Under the pieces are notes generated by a model. That model saw only the letters and a program-made list of their open reading frames with translations, was not told the origin of the DNA and ran no database searches. 64,000 bases of DNA from Halicephalobus mephisto (taxonomy: Eukaryota; Nematoda; Chromadorea; Rhabditida; Panagrolaimidae). The position numbers and the translations under genes were made by a program. Position 1 is the stretch's first letter, and each line of letters begins with the position of its first letter. The stretch is from positions 620,001-684,000 of the forward strand of contig SWDT01000010.1 of NCBI GenBank assembly GCA_009193035.1, written 5' to 3'. This document shows positions 1 through 9,728 of the stretch, piece after piece.

Positions 1-117
1 TTCCAGAACTTTGAGTTCAAGGAAGAAATTGAAGGCAAATATCCAGAACTTAAATTTAACCTTGGATTTATAAAGTCACCTGCTGTATTTAATACAAGAG
101 CTATTTATCGTGTATAA
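1..117 (+). CDS. Cytochrome P450, C-terminal end (partial)
   Basis: An open frame runs from the first base of the window to a TAA at 115-117 and encodes 38 residues. The pattern QNFEF, then EGKYPEL, then GFIKSPAVFNTRAIYR matches the last strands of CYP2-like P450s, which follow the heme-binding cysteine: an aromatic-rich QxFxF block, a Gly/Pro turn, a SPxxF block and a final Arg. The heme cysteine itself lies upstream, outside the window. P450s of this class are ER-membrane mono-oxygenases that act on xenobiotics or lipids. The first six bases, ttccag, could also be the end of an intron, so the exon may begin at 7. Only the family is supported, not the subfamily. Confidence 0.55.
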   Translation, partial: FQNFEFKEEIEGKYPELKFNLGFIKSPAVFNTRAIYRV

Positions 118-690
118 AGTGATATATTAATAAAAAAACAAAGATAATACGATCAGCGATAGAAGTTCATTTTTTAATAGTTGAATTAAACATCTGCATT
201 TGGAGATTTATTCTTGCATTTTAAAATGAAGTTTTTAGTGAAAGTTTTCAGAAAACTGGAAACAAAGTCTATAAATATTTTAAACAAACTAAACGTAGGA
301 ATTATAAAATGCTAAATATTCAACCTTATATAGATTAATTGCATAAAGCCTGTTCTAAAAATAATTCTCAAATATTTTAAAATTAGGACTTTAAAAACCC
401 TTCAAAAAAAATAATTAAAATCAATCTGAACCATATTTTTTTATTAACTCGTTTCTCAAATTAAATTTGAATCGACTAAAACACAATATTTGCAAACATT
501 TTATTTTTAACTTTGTCAATATTCTGCCTCTGTATTTTTTCGAAAAAAGTTCAATGGTGAAATACTGATCAATGTTGTCCTAGCAGATTACTCCCTGAGA
601 GCTGTGTTATTCAGAGGAACTGAAACAGCTTCGATTTTTCCAATCAATAATTTATTCTTACAATCATTATGCCAATCCCAACATCAGTAA
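118..690. other. Intergenic, no gene seen
   Basis: This is AT-rich sequence between the P450 tail and the first receptor, whose stop is at 691. No convincing coding frame, RNA or repeat is visible. Confidence 0.5.
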
Positions 691-1719
691 TCACGTCTTA
701 CTATAATTAATATGAGTTGTGAAAATAAGATTCTTCTTTCTATATCTCAATGCCGTACTTATAATGAAGATCCTGTAAGGTGTGATGGTGACCAAAGTGA
801 CCAAATTGTCGAAGATGGGAAAGGACCAAATAAAAATAATGGGAATAATTAGAAACCCGGGAGAAAGACCCAATAGTCCTCCAACAATCAAGAATATTGC
901 TGGGACAAATACGAGAAGACACATTGATATGCATTGGAAAACCAGACAACGGAAGAGCATCAAGTGATTTAATCGGGTTCTCTTTGACAAGGAAGACATT
1001 GTTTGTTTAATTTTCCTTGCACATAAAATAAAAAATATGGCAAAAATAACCAAATAAATAACGATGAAAGGTCCAACGAGAAAAACAGGAGGAAGAATTT
1101 CATTCAATACAACGGAGATTAGAACTTGTGGTTGATTTAATAAAATGTCTCCTTTAATAATGTAATGACTAATAATTGCTGCGGTTTCTTCTGATGATCT
1201 CAATACTTTTCCGCAGAAAATATAATATATTACAGTTAAACTGATATAGATAAATACACAACTAAAAAATAAAACATAATAATTCGAATTTCGGTAAAAT
1301 GGAAGATTTATCTGTGTAAGATTGTTCATCGCAAATAGTCTTTCGACCAACATGCACAAGAAGCATAGCAATATCCCCAAGCCTGACAGTATTGCTATAG
1401 TTGCCAATATTAAGGTAGTAAATTCACTGATTGGAGTGAGTAGTCCTTGAGGATATATTATCAGATAAACAGGAATTATCACTGGCTTCAGAAGTACTAT
1501 AGCCAATTCAACAACAGCATTACAGAAGGTATACAGTAGTAGGTAGGTTCTAAATTTGTGCATTGAAGGAGGGCTTTTGAAATAAACCACGAATAGAACG
1601 ATCCCTGACAAGATCACTCCGAATATTCCGATTACTGACATTAGTACCTTAAACCACTGAATTATGGAAGTCGAATAAACGGTATCTAGTTCTAGGATTG
1701 GGAAATTGGGTTCTGACAT
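691..1719 (-). CDS. Seven-TM chemoreceptor, srh/sri-like (copy A)
   Basis: A single uninterrupted exon encodes about 342 residues with seven hydrophobic segments. The ATG at 1719 (protein starts MSEPNFP) is chosen because the four codons before it only extend the frame to a TTG, and the neighbouring receptors start MSNFSYP and MSNFTYP. Family marks are SPPSMHKFRTYLLLYTF after TM1, a Pro-rich TM2-TM3 region ending YPQGLLTPI, and a C-terminal TITPYRIF motif typical of the Str superfamily (srh, sri, str). Such receptors are chemosensory GPCRs of amphid neurons. The gene is nearly the same as the plus-strand gene at 7816-8844, and the last 15 or so residues differ because the duplication ends there. 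Intronless structure is unusual for srh genes. Ligand unknown. Confidence 0.85.
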   Translation of the reverse strand: MSEPNFPILELDTVYSTSIIQWFKVLMSVIGIFGVILSGIVLFVVYFKSPPSMHKFRTYLLLYTFCNAVVELAIVLLKPVIIPVYLIIYPQGLLTPISEFTTLILATIAILSGLGILLCFLCMLVERLFAMNNLTQINLPFYRNSNYYVLFFSCVFIYISLTVIYYIFCGKVLRSSEETAAIISHYIIKGDILLNQPQVLISVVLNEILPPVFLVGPFIVIYLVIFAIFFILCARKIKQTMSSLSKRTRLNHLMLFRCLVFQCISMCLLVFVPAIFLIVGGLLGLSPGFLIIPIIFIWSFPIFDNLVTLVTITPYRIFIISTALRYRKKNLIFTTHINYSKT

Positions 1720-1795
1720 GCTTACAAACAACGATGTTGAGTAAAATAAACTTGTGTCTCGGGTTTTATCGTGAAAGATCCAGGTGAAAATTTAA
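740..1795 (-). repeat. Left arm of inverted receptor duplication
   Basis: The reverse complement of this stretch matches 7743-8795, including about 75 bp of 5' flank (a shared stretch reading ttcacgataaaacccgag) and most of the receptor coding region. The match ends before the stop codon at the 3' side and at aaaattttcacctgg on the 5' side. The first third of the coding region is almost base-identical and the rest is more diverged. Confidence 0.9.
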
Positions 1796-2277
1796 TCAAC
1801 TTTTGAGAAATGTTCTCCGGTTGCCACATTAAAAATAACAGGTGAATAAATTCATTTCTTAACATAATTTACATGCATTTTCAGGTTAATTAAATATTGT
1901 AATAATTATTTTCAATATATTTAATGATCAAGAAATTTTTGTAAAAGAATTTTTTTACCGATTTTGGGTGAGATAAAATATTATATAAGATTCTAGATTT
2001 TTCTCAAAATCTGTAAGATTCTTGTGAGGTTTGCTAATCATGGAACTAAATTTCTGGCATTTTTGGTTTCTACCGGAACCTTTTCAAGTTTACATCAAGA
2101 CTACTTTTCAATGTTGTGTGATAAACATTTACATTTTTATTAGCATACAAGAGAAAATTACAGATAACAAAGAAATTCACTTAACCATCAAGAAACATGT
2201 GAATTCCAAGATGAAAATAAATCTTCGTTGAATGTTCTAGTAGATAAATAATCTTCTCATGAAGCTAACCCCAAAGG
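1732..2277. promoter_or_regulatory. Receptor A upstream region with two E-boxes
   Basis: CAGGTG (CACCTG on the gene strand) is at 1781-1786 and 1839-1844. The second, read on the minus strand as TATTCACCTGTT, fits the full C. elegans chemoreceptor E-box consensus WWYHCACSTGYY. They lie about 65 and 120 bp upstream of the ATG at 1719. The remainder to 2277 is AT-rich with no gene seen. Confidence 0.55.
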
Positions 2278-3303
2278 TCAGGAATTCTGTTGGATATGGG
2301 TTATTACAGCTATATTAATAATATTTTTCTTTTTGAATAAATTTACTATGAATTTCCTATATGGCGTAATAGTTATAACCGTCATCAAGTTATCAACAAG
2401 TGGAAATGACCAAATTAGAACAATTGGGAAAAGGAAGAATTCTGGAGGCGTATTAATCCGTAGAGCAATAAGCAAAATAATAATAGGCACTCCAATCAGA
2501 GTTATCATGGATAAACATTGGAATAAAAGACATCTAAGAAGCATGGTGTGATTTTCTTGGACTTTTTTCGATAGCCTTTCTCCTATTTTCTTTTTCTGCC
2601 AAATAAAAAGACCGAAAAAGATGGCAACAATAATCATAAAGAAAATCAGTATTGGAAAAGCGACATATACAACAATAAAAAGTCCTTCAATATTTATTGA
2701 GATGATTTCAGGGTTTTCAGATAATAAAATACCTCCTCTGATTATGTACTTTTGAATGATGGAAGTAGTTACTTTTGCATCATTGACAATGATTTCAGAG
2801 AATGCTAATAACAAAACTACGATTGTTCCGCATATTTGGCATACAAGTAGCACTAATGTGTAAAATGTTGGATTACGGTAAAAGTTGAGGTTTTTATTTG
2901 AGAAATTATATAATGTGAAGAATCGCTCAATCAGCATTTCGGTAAAGCTCACAACTAAACCTACTGAAAAAATTACAAGAATACATATGAAAATTCTAGT
3001 AGTTATCTCCTTCATCGGACTTAGGAAGCCTATCGGGTAGATTATGATAAAAATTGGAATAACTACCGGCTTAATTAAGACAATACAGAGCTCTATTATG
3101 AAGGAATTAAACGTATAGATGAGTAATCGGATCTTAAATTTGTGCATCGCTTTTGGACTGCAATAATAGACAATAAACATGACGAATAAAGAAGATATGA
3201 CTCCAGTGCCGCCTATTATTGACATGAGAAGTTTGAAGATCTCGATTGCGTGAGCATTGTAGATTTCTTCTAGTTTTACAACAGGATAAGAAAAATTCGA
3301 CAT
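2278..3303 (-). CDS. Seven-TM chemoreceptor, srh/sri-like (second)
   Basis: This intronless 341-residue receptor starts MSNFSYPVVKLEEIY at an ATG at 3301-3303. It has seven hydrophobic segments, the block SPKAMHKFKIRLLIYTF after TM1, YPIGFLSPM before TM3, and TITPYRKF near the C-terminus, so it belongs to the same subfamily as its neighbours with roughly 40-45% identity by eye. Its expected role is a chemosensory GPCR at the cilia of sensory neurons. It is in tandem with the genes at 691 and 3829, consistent with local expansion by duplication. Two E-boxes lie upstream (3340 and 3713). Ligand unknown. Confidence 0.85.
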   Translation of the reverse strand: MSNFSYPVVKLEEIYNAHAIEIFKLLMSIIGGTGVISSLFVMFIVYYCSPKAMHKFKIRLLIYTFNSFIIELCIVLIKPVVIPIFIIIYPIGFLSPMKEITTRIFICILVIFSVGLVVSFTEMLIERFFTLYNFSNKNLNFYRNPTFYTLVLLVCQICGTIVVLLLAFSEIIVNDAKVTTSIIQKYIIRGGILLSENPEIISINIEGLFIVVYVAFPILIFFMIIVAIFFGLFIWQKKKIGERLSKKVQENHTMLLRCLLFQCLSMITLIGVPIIILLIALRINTPPEFFLFPIVLIWSFPLVDNLMTVITITPYRKFIVNLFKKKNIINIAVITHIQQNS

Positions 3304-3339
3304 TAAAGCATTCGTTTTTCCAAAATACTAGGCTTCTAA

Positions 3340-3718
3340 CAGGTGGAAGGAGTGCTACGATTCATTGATTTTAATTTTCCACATTCATTCTGATTAAATT
3401 TCAGATTATTTTCAATTTATTTTCACCGACAGCACAGTAATAATTGATATTACAGTAAAAATAATTAACTCCGCGATTTTACTTCAATGTAAAATGATCA
3501 ACTCTATCAAAGTTTAAATAACTTAGAGAGCATGATTTCAGAATGAAAACTCCTTTATCAATTAGCTGTGGTACTGTAAACGAAAAACTGTTCTGTCAGT
3601 TGTGTTATTGTTACTTATTAAAAAGTTAGATTGTCTTTCTCAATTTTTACATGTAACAGAATAATTTTTCACATTTTTTTGCAGTCCAGAGAAACAGAAT
3701 TACTAATATGAACAGGTG
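3340..3718 (-). promoter_or_regulatory. E-boxes upstream of second receptor
   Basis: CAGGTG occurs at 3340-3345 (37 bp upstream of the ATG; TTCCACCTGTTA on the gene strand) and again at 3713-3718 (TATTCACCTGTT). Both fit the full 12-base chemoreceptor E-box consensus. No gene is seen between 3304 and 3828. Confidence 0.55.
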
Positions 3719-3828
3719 AATATCGAAATTTATATAATTAAAAACTAAAGTTTATTTCAGAACGGGTGAAAATGGTATTAATAATATATCATTTGGTTTT
3801 TTTAAACAACTTTCAAGATTTACTATTT

Positions 3829-4875
3829 TCAAACTTTTATTTGTGATTTCAAAGTGACATGACTAAATGTGGAAATTGGTATAACTTTCGTAACTTTCTT
3901 AAAACTCATCAATGACAAAACGAATTCTCTGTATGGTTTGATACTTACAATCGTTATCAGGTTATCCATAAGTGGAAAAGAATACATCGCCATTACGGGA
4001 AAGATGAAGAATTCAGGAGCCGCATTTACCCATGCTGCTATGAATAACATGATAATAGGACAAGTCAGAAATGTAACGAGACAGAGAAATTGGAGCATGG
4101 TGCATCTGAAGAGCATTTCATGGGTTTCTCGGACCTTCTTCGATTTCATTGTTTTCCCCCTTTTTAATTCATATATGCAGAGACTGAAGAACATTACAAC
4201 AATTATAACTGTTACAAACAGAAGCGGGAGTAATAAACGTAAAACAATGTAAAAGCTACTTGAGTTGATAGATATCAGTTCAGGTTGTTGATTCAGTAAT
4301 ATCTCTCCTCCAATTATATGTTTTCTGATGATTGCAGTTGTTTCGCTTACTCCATGAATAAATAATCCAGAATACGTGCCAAAGATAAGCATAACACTTG
4401 CTACCAATTGGAACACACAAGCAGCAATGGTATAGAAATTTGGATTACGGTAAAATTGGAGATTTTGAGTAGTTATGTTCGACATGGCGAAATACCGTTC
4501 AATGAGCATTTCCATGAATGTTATAACTAAAGCAACCATGAAGATGAGCAAAATTAATCCGAAGAGTTTTACGGTAGTTTCATTCATTGGACTCAGAAAG
4601 CCTACTGGGTAAAAAATGACGTAAATCGGAATAACCACTGGTTTGATGAGAATTATGAGGAGTTCTATCATAACTGAAATAAAAGTATACATCAACAATC
4701 GGAGTTTAAATCTTTGCATATTCTTAGGACTACAATAATGGATAACAAACATGACAAATATAGATAGTAATATTCCACTGACACCGATTATAGACATGAT
4801 AGTTCTAAACCATTCAGTAACGGTAGCGTTATAAACTTGTTCTAATTTCAATTTAGGATATGTGAAATTCGACAT
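3829..4875 (-). CDS. Seven-TM chemoreceptor, srh/sri-like (third)
   Basis: This intronless 348-residue receptor starts MSNFTYPKLKLEQVYN at the ATG at 4873-4875. It has seven hydrophobic segments, SPKNMQRFKLRLLMYTF after TM1, YPVGFLSPM in the first half and SIKPYREFVL near the end. It is a clear paralogue of the receptors at 2278 and 691. Expected role: chemosensory G-protein-coupled receptor. Its tail after the PYR motif is longer than in its neighbours. The E-box at 4930 is its nearest upstream motif. Confidence 0.85.
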   Translation of the reverse strand: MSNFTYPKLKLEQVYNATVTEWFRTIMSIIGVSGILLSIFVMFVIHYCSPKNMQRFKLRLLMYTFISVMIELLIILIKPVVIPIYVIFYPVGFLSPMNETTVKLFGLILLIFMVALVITFMEMLIERYFAMSNITTQNLQFYRNPNFYTIAACVFQLVASVMLIFGTYSGLFIHGVSETTAIIRKHIIGGEILLNQQPELISINSSSFYIVLRLLLPLLFVTVIIVVMFFSLCIYELKRGKTMKSKKVRETHEMLFRCTMLQFLCLVTFLTCPIIMLFIAAWVNAAPEFFIFPVMAMYSFPLMDNLITIVSIKPYREFVLSLMSFKKVTKVIPISTFSHVTLKSQIKV

Positions 4876-5176
4876 TTTGTTGCTGGAATAAAAACTTTAA
4901 CCTTGGTCATATTGAGTTTTTTACCGAGACAGGTGGAAATGAAAATTATTCTGATTAGATTGTAGCTTTTCAAATTCAGCAATATTAATGTTAAATTAAT
5001 GGAATATGAAAATAATTAATCTATCTACCTACAATTGGAGAAAAAGATTGTAATGCAACTTTTATTAAACCAATTATTATATAGAAATACTATAATTCTA
5101 TCAATCCTTGGTTCAGAAGTTAATCCCGATTTCATTATTCTTCTCGCCGCACTTACTGATATTCGAACTCGAGTGA
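4876..5176. promoter_or_regulatory. E-box of third receptor and 3' flank of hexosaminidase
   Basis: CAGGTG at 4930-4935 reads TTTCCACCTGTC on the gene strand, a full match to the chemoreceptor E-box consensus, about 55 bp upstream of the receptor ATG. A minus-strand AATAAA (tttatt at 5061-5066) probably serves the hexosaminidase gene ending at 5177. Confidence 0.5.
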
Positions 5177-7114
5177 TTAGACATTGTTACAAAGATAAAG
5201 ACGTAGAAAACAGAACAAACTGATCAAAAAGAAATGAATTTGCTGGTTATTGCTTTGCAAGGACATGGCAGAATTGACCATAGTAGTCGAAACAAGATTG
5301 AATTCGGGAAAATTCGGATCCCAGTAATTTGGGCAGTAATCCGGGTTATTTGGGGGCTCCACTGGATATCCTCTATCCATCATTCTGCATCTATGCTCGT
5401 GAAGCCTCGGCCACGCTGCATCGGCAGAAGTCGTTTGATTTGGATCAGACCAGAGTCTCTCTGCCACAGCAGAAGCTCTCGGCCATAATCTCGGAGTCAA
5501 ATTGGTTCCATCGACCATCTCTCCCCACATAGCCGCTTCTCCTCCAATAACAAGTTTAATCTGTTCTTGAGTTCCCCCGAATCCAGTAGGATCACATTCA
5601 TAGTACATTCCTCTCTCCATGGTGTATGTTTTGTTCACATAACCCCAATCAGCACCGTATTTGATGTAGTTCAAGTACCAGCAAGAAGAAAGAATCGTCC
5701 GATGCCCAGCTTCTGTGACATTGTACATTTCACTCATAATCTCATCTGGAGTGTTTCCTCTCCAAACATGAGCAATAGACCCTTTTGGCGAAACATTACG
5801 ATCCAGGACTTCTTGCCAAAAGATCATAGTGGCATTTCTGTGATTCTGGATGAGAGGAACAAATTTTTTCCAGTAGTAGTTGAGGAGTTCGTTAACGTCG
5901 TCTCCCATACCGTGATCATGCATCCATTTCGTTATGTTCTGATTTCTTTCCCAGCATTCTGTTTGATAGGCTCTTACTTCGTCTCCTCCGAAATGGAACC
6001 AGTTATCTTTGAAGAGATCCAGAGCTTCTGCGAAGAAATTCTTCAAAAAATCAAAGTTACTGTCCTTTGTAGGGTCGATGAGGTTTCCTAAGATAGTGTT
6101 CTTTCCATTATCATCATAACAGAGAGATAACAGGCCAGGAATAGCATTCCATCCCCCTGTATGTCCTGGAGTATCAAATTCTGGAATCACTCTGATCCCA
6201 CGAAGTCTGGCAAAGTTGATGATGTCTTTAAGTTGTTTTACAGTGTAAACGTGTTTCGGGGAATAAGCGCCTTTTGCTGAGAGGTCAGGGTATTTCGTAC
6301 TGGTGTAGGGGAAGGACTCGCTGTCGACAAGATGCCAGTGGAAAACGTTGAATTTATTTTGGGCCATAAGGTCCTGAAAAAATATTATTGAGATTATTTT
6401 GTTTGATTATAGTAAACATGAGCTTACAATCTGTCTTTTGATGATGCCAACAGAGAGAAAATGTCTTGAACTATCCAGCATTATTCCTCGATGAGGAAAT
6501 CTGGGATGATCATCAACATAAGCTGCTTGCAACCACCACTGAAAAAGTTTTTATTTACGAAAATACAGAACTTAGAATATTCACCAATCCATTGGAATCT
6601 CTGTAAATAAGCTGAGAAAAGCTTTCCAGACCTCTAAGAACTCCCCAAACAGAGTTCGCCGAGATAAGAACTTGAGAAGAGTTCGGGAACGCTTGGATTT
6701 TATCTGAAAATTTGACTTCCACTCAATGTTTTCTACAAAGACCTTACAAGATTCATCCATATCAAATTGAGGGTAATCATTAGTGCATTCTGCCTTGGAA
6801 GAGACTGTAATTCCAGAAATTGTCGAGAAGTTCCCTGATGCCGTTGCGACATTTCCAGAGACATATCCAGGGAAAGCCAATTTCTTATATCTCGCCAAAG
6901 CATTGTCGATAATTTCACATCCAACTTGCGAGGAGTTCCAAATAAAAGTATCAGGATTGATGAGGATCCGAGTATTATTGTAATAGGTGACGGTCCAAGG
7001 GAGAGGCCAGATCCCTCCCTGAGTCATTAGCCCCGGATCAGGTCTCCCGTAAAACCAAGCATGTCCTTGGATGAACAAGGAAGTCGTAAAGAAAAGGAAG
7101 AGGGTATTTGACAT
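5177..7114 (-). CDS. hex-1: Beta-hexosaminidase, GH20 family
   Basis: Four exons: 7114-6748, 6703-6585, 6538-6428 and 6373-5177, with introns of 44-54 nt, giving about 597 residues. The first intron was placed at a GTAAG donor so that the frame continues as DESYKIQAFPN, matching the DESY block of human HEXA/HEXB. A signal peptide starts MSNTLFLFFTTSLF. The glycosidase domain shows RHFLSV, NKFNVFHWHLVD, PEFDTPGHTGGW and the catalytic pair in FHFGGDEV (Asp-Glu near residue 330). The enzyme removes terminal GlcNAc/GalNAc from glycans in lysosomes or outside the cell. The protein is longer than the usual 530-555 residues because of a C-terminal tail ending in a hydrophobic stretch (FFLISLFCFLRLYL), which could be a GPI signal or membrane anchor. 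It lies between the arms of the inverted receptor duplication. Confidence 0.92.
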
Positions 7115-7815
7115 CTTGCAGAAGCTGGTAATAAAAATATAATTTGGGCTACTTGCCTGACGGGGAGCGATGTTGATAAGAGCAATTCAGTGTAATTAAC
7201 AGAATAATGACGTTGAATGGGTCTTTGATCTTGATTATGATTGTTATTACGACCATAACGAGGAGAAATCAAAAATAGAATTGACAAATTAATTGGATGA
7301 ATTGCCTATTCATTGAAGTCATGCGGAACGTGGTTGAAAAACACAAACTAATGCGAAATCAGATCCTTTTATGGACTTCACGTGTGGAGATCTTTGTCAA
7401 CTAATAATATTCCTGATTGGTATATTAGTAGGAAGTAATATGTAGATTTTACCAGCATAAGGACAAATCAATAGCACAAATTCCGAAAAAGATGAAATTT
7501 ACAAGACATATACCAATGGATGCATTAAAGACAACTTCCTGCTTGTGTAATATCTTATTAATATTATCTATTCCACTAACTTTTATGTCAATTTGAACAT
7601 CTTTGAGACTCTAATTCGTCGGATTGCTCAGTCTTCTCAGATAGCAATGTTTAATCAATATATAAATGCACTTAACTTATACTACGACTCCACCTGTCGT
7701 TTTCAATGTGCTTACAACAGAATATTTTCTATAAGCTGACAAAATTTTCACCTGGATCTTTCACGATAAAACCCGAGACACAAGTTTATTTTACTCAACA
7801 TCGTTGTTTGTAAGC
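7115..7815. promoter_or_regulatory. Divergent promoter region with two E-boxes
   Basis: This is the shared upstream region of the hexosaminidase (minus) and receptor copy B (plus). CACCTG occurs at 7691-7696 and 7749-7754, the latter inside the duplicated 5' flank and about 65 bp upstream of the receptor ATG. No other feature is seen. Confidence 0.5.
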
Positions 7816-8795
7816 ATGTCAGAACCCAATTTCCCAATCTTAGAACTAGATACCGTTTATTCGACTTCTATAATTCAGTGGTTTAAGGTACTAATGTCAG
7901 TAATCGGAATATTCGGAGTGATCTTGTCAGGGATCGTTCTATTCGTGGTTTATTTCAAAAGCCCTCCTTCAATGCACAAATTTAGAACCTACCTACTACT
8001 ATATACCTTCTGTAATGCTGTTGTTGAATTGGCTATAGTACTTCTGAAGCCAGTGGTAATTCCTGTTTATCTGATAATATATCCCCAAGGACTACTTACT
8101 CCAATCAGTGAATTTACTACCTTAATATTGGCAACTATAGCAATACTATCAGGTTTGGGGATGGTCTTCTGCTTCTTATGTATGCTAATCGAAAGACTAT
8201 TTGCGATGAACAATCTTACACAGACAAATCTTCCATTTTACCGAAATCCAACTTATTACGCCTTCTTTTCTGCATTTATATTTATCTGCATCAGTTTAAG
8301 TATAATATATTATATTTTTTGTGGAAAAGTATTGAGATCACCAGAAGAAACCGCAGCAATTATTAGTCATTACATTATTAAAGGAGACATTTTATTAAAT
8401 CAACCACAAGTCCTAATCTCCGTTGTATTGAATGAAATTCTTCCTCTTGTTTTTCTAATTGGACCTTTCGTCGTTATTTATTTGGTTATTTTTGCCATAT
8501 TTTTTATTTTATGTGCAAGGAAAATTAAACAAACAATGTCTTCCTTGTCAAAGAGAACCCGATTAAATCACTTGATGCTCTTCCGTTGTCTGGTTTTCCA
8601 ATGCATATCAATGTGTCTTCTCGTATTTGTTCCAATACTATTATTGGCTATTGGAGGATTATTTAGTCTTTCTCCCGGGTTTCTAATTATTCCCATTATT
8701 TTTATTTGGTCCTTTCCCATCTTCGACAACTTGGTCACTTTGGTCACCATCACACCTTACAGGATCTTCATTATAAGTACAGCATTGAGATGTAA
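7743..8795 (+). repeat. Right arm of inverted receptor duplication
   Basis: This is the inverted partner of 740-1795. The arms are about 1.05 kb and roughly 95% identical by eye, and they enclose a 5.95 kb segment with two receptors and the hexosaminidase gene. Confidence 0.9.
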
Positions 8796-8844
8796 GAAAA
8801 TGAATGATATTACTCTTATTCAAAGTAACAATACTAGAATTTAA
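7816..8844 (+). CDS. Seven-TM chemoreceptor, srh/sri-like (copy B)
   Basis: This intronless receptor of 342 residues starts MSEPNFP at the ATG at 7816; the frame extends upstream only to a TTG. It is the inverted duplicate of the gene at 691-1719. The first 118 or so residues differ at one position (Ile/Val in TM2-TM3), while later parts carry about 25 changes, clustered in TM4, TM6 and the loop after YRN. The tail after STALR is wholly different, because the duplicated block ends there and a new stop is used. Expected role: chemosensory GPCR. Seven hydrophobic segments and the TITPYRIF motif are intact, so the copy looks functional. Confidence 0.85.
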   Translation: MSEPNFPILELDTVYSTSIIQWFKVLMSVIGIFGVILSGIVLFVVYFKSPPSMHKFRTYLLLYTFCNAVVELAIVLLKPVVIPVYLIIYPQGLLTPISEFTTLILATIAILSGLGMVFCFLCMLIERLFAMNNLTQTNLPFYRNPTYYAFFSAFIFICISLSIIYYIFCGKVLRSPEETAAIISHYIIKGDILLNQPQVLISVVLNEILPLVFLIGPFVVIYLVIFAIFFILCARKIKQTMSSLSKRTRLNHLMLFRCLVFQCISMCLLVFVPILLLAIGGLFSLSPGFLIIPIIFIWSFPIFDNLVTLVTITPYRIFIISTALRCKKMNDITLIQSNNTRI

Positions 8845-9728
8845 CAGAAAAGCAGCTGAGATGGTTCATATGACTAAGAACGCAGTCACTGAACCACTTT
8901 AGAAGCTTAATCTCTAGAGATTGTTTACTGCTTTTCCACGACTCAATGTGATATAATAAAGAATCTAGTAGAACAAGGTGTATACTAATTTTTGCAGACA
9001 AAACATTAACGAATAATTGCCTTATTATTGAAAATTATCTTTAATAAAAAAGTTTCAAATCTCTTTTTGATCCTCAATTGTTATTTTTTTTCCTAATATT
9101 CCTTTTATTGTCTTTATCCCTAGCTATTTAGATCCCGATATTTTTAAAATCATTTCCAATTGCATCCAAATCTATTCTTTTTTTGCAATTTGAAATACTA
9201 AGTGTTATAAAAATCGTTTTTTATATCACTTTAAATCAGCGAATCCTTAAAGAAGTTTCGTAATTCTTTTTTATTAAATTTGGATGAGCTTTTTATTTTA
9301 TTTGATATAAAAAATCCTGAATCTGAAGTGATCGTCTATTAAAAAATCCAGTATTAAAGGATTTTATGACGCAAAATCAACTTTCAAATTTTAGAATTTA
9401 TTCATAAAAATTAAAAATCTCCATTTTTGAAGCAATTAATATTTAATTTTATAATATTTCCTGATCAAACAAAATAATACGGCTATCTAGGCGTAACACA
9501 AAAGAATTATGAAAATCTATCAAGTATTCGCCGAGTTATCGTTGTTTCAAAAGCCGATTTTTCGGATATCCTCTAAGAGCCCCTCAAGTGTCAAAACTAT
9601 TCATCTCTCAGTTTGTCGAAACAATTCATTCTTCATTATCGAAAAAGAAACATTGCACACTCAGAAAATTCTACTAATTGATAAAGTAGAAAATAAAAAT
9701 AAGAATTAATTCTCAAAATCAGTCATAA
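8845..9728. other. Intergenic, no gene seen
   Basis: AT-rich sequence between the receptor (plus) and the ZP gene (minus), a convergent pair. A 66-residue frame at 9509-9709 has no recognisable features and looks like chance. Confidence 0.5.

Noticed and set aside
5567..6091. 174-residue plus-strand frame
   Set aside because: Antisense shadow of the hexosaminidase exon.
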